Part shown: positions 9,080 through 10,288 of the stretch, piece after piece
Position numbering within the stretch: the first letter of the stretch is position 1
Layout of the letters: each line of letters begins with the position of its first letter
From: Asparagopsis taxiformis
Taxonomy: Eukaryota; Rhodophyta; Florideophyceae; Bonnemaisoniales; Bonnemaisoniaceae
Direction: 5' to 3'
Assembly: GCA_030407315.1 (NCBI GenBank)
Contig: JALQPE010001370.1
Span: forward strand, 1-10,288
Length of the DNA: 10,288 bases
Program-made: the position numbers and the translations under genes
The notes under the pieces: model-generated
The model's input: the letters and a program-made list of their open reading frames with translations, nothing else
Databases searched by the model: none
What the model was told of the DNA's origin: nothing

Positions 9080-9305
9080 GACACAGGGAAATCCCAACAT
9101 ATCAGTGTCACTTTGCAAACGCAAAGCAGTAACTTGTGTGCCTCGTGGTATCGACGCCGGCTGTACTGATCTGGGGCGTGGCGCTGATGCGTGCCTTGCG
9201 CATGTGTCGGTGTCCGTGTCCTGCGTGACCGTATGGCTTGTCTTTGCCGTTAAGCGTTGCACTACATTTACTCACACACGCATTGCGTACCTCTAGTGAG
9301 TTTGT
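9080..9305 (+). other. Expanded LSU variable segment
   Basis: An insertion of about 225 nt lies between the conserved GACGUGGGUCAGUCGGUCCC (9059) and GGGAAUUCGGUCCAAC (9311) segments. In yeast the corresponding gap is only about 60-70 nt. It is TG/CG-rich, with no gene and no intron core. Confidence 0.6.
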
Positions 9306-9589
9306 TGCAAGGGAATTCGGTCCAACATTCCGAAACCGGTGCACGGAGAGATGAAGTGGTAACGCTGCGGGCAAGCCCAGTGACGAGACGGTGCTCCCCC
9401 TGAAAAGTTCTCTTTTTTTCTTGATCCGACCAGCCGCACCATGGACCCTCCCATCGAGGGGAGATATGGGCGTCTGCGGAGTAGAACAGTGCCTCTTGCG
9501 GCGCTGCAGGGCCTGGTAGTACTGTCTCCACGGAAAAGCTGGGGGCGCTCACTGGAAAGATCGCTGGGATTATACAAAGGGAGTTCAGT

Positions 9590-9712
9590 GCATCTGCGGC
9601 TGTGCGGACATGCGCCTCGGTGTGTGCCTTGCGTGGCTGTGGTCTGTGTTGTTCTTCTGGTCTCACGCAGTCGAGTACGTCATCCTCTCTCGTGTCCGTC
9701 CGTACCGCAGCA
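9590..9712 (+). other. Divergent LSU segment before the intron-bearing region
   Basis: After the alignable AAAGGGAGUUCAGUGCAUC sequence the LSU loses clear similarity to yeast until ACCGCAACUGGUCUCCGAG (about 9713), which corresponds to yeast ACCGCAGCAGGUCUCC. It is TG-rich, like the other expansions. No intron motifs are seen. Confidence 0.4.
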
Positions 9713-9756
9713 CCGCAACTGGTCTCCGAGATTCACAATCTCTGGCTCTATGGGAT

Positions 9757-10137
9757 CGCATTCTGGTCCCTGTGGCGTTCAATACACTGCAAGTCTTCAC
9801 AAGTGCATGCTTGTGATTGCGACACACCTGGATGCTGGGACCCCCTCCAAAGCTCTTGCTACCAAGCTGTAAGCTAACAACTTGCAGTGCGTCGGTGACA
9901 ACGCAAGAGACATGTGGGGCAATCAGCAGGCGAGCTGGGTAAAACCTCTCTATTCTGAGAGGCACTGGCCGTTTCAACGCGCGCAAAGGTGTGGGCATTG
10001 TCAAATACAACTGATAGTGCTTAAGGTACGTGCTACTCCCACCTGAGAAGGTGCCGATGTGTATAACCTGTACGCGGCGAATCGCATCGGGCCCAATGGT
10101 GTATGTCACAAATATCATACACTGGGCGGTTTAAAGG
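9757..10137 (+). ncRNA. Group I intron in LSU (IE-like, sister of the SSU 4733 intron)
   Basis: The LSU reads CUCUAUGGGAU up to U9756 and resumes CGAAUGUAGCUAAGGG at 10138; the intron ends in G10137. P1 is perfect: exon GGGAU (9752-9756) with guide GUCCC (9766-9770), U-G at the splice site. Core blocks are CAAUCAGCAGGCGAGC (9920-9935), GGCCGUUUCAACGC (9967-9980) and UUAAGGUACGUGCU (10021-10034). P7 is GCGCG (9979-9983) with CGUGC (10029-10033). P9 is CACCU-GAGA-AGGUG (10040-10053). The 3' periphery forms CCCA/UGGG plus GUGUAUG/CAUACAC (10092-10126). It is 381 nt with no endonuclease gene. Four blocks match the SSU intron at 4733: 25/26 nt (9821-9846), 26/27 (9917-9943), 20/20 (9961-9980) and 34/37 (10018-10054). 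Confidence 0.93.
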
Positions 10138-10288
10138 CGAATGTAGCTAAGGGAAGTCGGCAACACAGACGCGTAACTTTGGGAGAAGCGTTGGCTCCAG
10201 CGGTTGGCTTGTCGGCTTCGGCTGATAGGCACTAATCAACCGTGCTGGAACTGTCACCGTCTCGGGGAATCCGACTGTTTAATTGAAA

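Larger units (their letters stand above)
6747..10288 (+). rRNA. Large subunit (25S/28S) ribosomal RNA, 5' part, interrupted by a group I intron
   Basis: The start is set by CUCAACG (6753), which pairs with the 5.8S 3' end. Conserved landmarks follow in yeast order: GGCAGGAAAAGAAAGCAACU with UAACGGCGAGUGAGC (about 6800-6845), GAGGGUGACAGUCCCG, GUGAAAAGCACUUUGCAAAG (7147), CGUCUUGAAACACGGACCAAGG (7931), GGGACCCGAAAGAUGGUGAA (8237), CUAGUAGCUGGUUCCCUCCG (8370), GUGUGUAACAACUCACC, GUGCAGAUCUUGGUUGUAGU (8972), GGGAAUUCGGUCCAAC and, past the intron, AAGGGAAGUCGGCAACACAG (10149). The window ends inside the GGGGAAUCCGACUGUUUAAUUG segment, so about the 3' half of the LSU is missing. The exonic length here is about 3160 nt, roughly 1 kb more than the same span in yeast, from enlarged variable regions. 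Whether the mature RNA is one molecule or fragmented cannot be read from the sequence. Confidence 0.96.

Noticed and set aside
9407..9422. T-rich run resembling a terminator
   Set aside because: It lies inside conserved LSU sequence that aligns with the yeast AGUUAUCUUUUCUUCUUAAC region, with LSU continuing on both sides.

Overview
This window is a nuclear ribosomal RNA operon of a eukaryote, read on the + strand. In order it holds: intergenic spacer and 5' external transcribed spacer (about 1-2851), the SSU (18S) rRNA gene (about 2852-6032), ITS1, 5.8S rRNA (about 6225-6385), ITS2, and the 5' part of the LSU (25S/28S) rRNA gene (from about 6747, cut by the window end near the conserved GGGGAAUCCGACUG segment). 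I find no credible protein gene. Every long open frame is explained by rRNA, by introns or by GC/TG-rich spacer.

The rRNA genes carry three group I introns. One sits at the classical SSU site 516 (3637-4052, 416 nt) and has a recognisable P, Q, R and S core of the common IC1-like kind. A second is in the SSU just upstream of the GAUCAGAUACC motif (4733-5121, 389 nt). The third is in the LSU (9757-10137, 381 nt). The second and third are clearly sisters: long core blocks are almost identical, and both sit in the same exon context, GGGAU|CGAA. They share a different core from the S516 intron. None has room for a homing endonuclease gene. Because both sister introns recognise GGGAU through near-identical guide sequences, spread between SSU and LSU by reverse splicing is the most attractive reading.

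Lineage: several SSU details resemble Euglenozoa as I remember them. These are the GGAAUGGCACCACAAGG form of the universal 900-region, CGCCCGUCGUUGUUCCCGAU at the decoding region, and GUUGCUGUAGGUGAACCUGC...GCAGGAUCAU at the 3' end. After removal of the introns the SSU is about 2376 nt, well over the usual ~1800 and in the range of kinetoplastid and euglenid SSUs. I cannot say from memory which euglenozoan branch this is; a euglenid or diplonemid is my guess. The LSU is also enlarged, notably a ~720-nt D2 domain closed by a perfect 8-bp stem. Fragmented LSU rRNA is known in euglenids and kinetoplastids, so some of these expansions could be removed spacers.

The spacer upstream of the SSU holds a duplicated ~60-bp element (1206 and 1300) and one distinct A/T-rich island (about 1919-2034), which is the best candidate for the RNA polymerase I control region.
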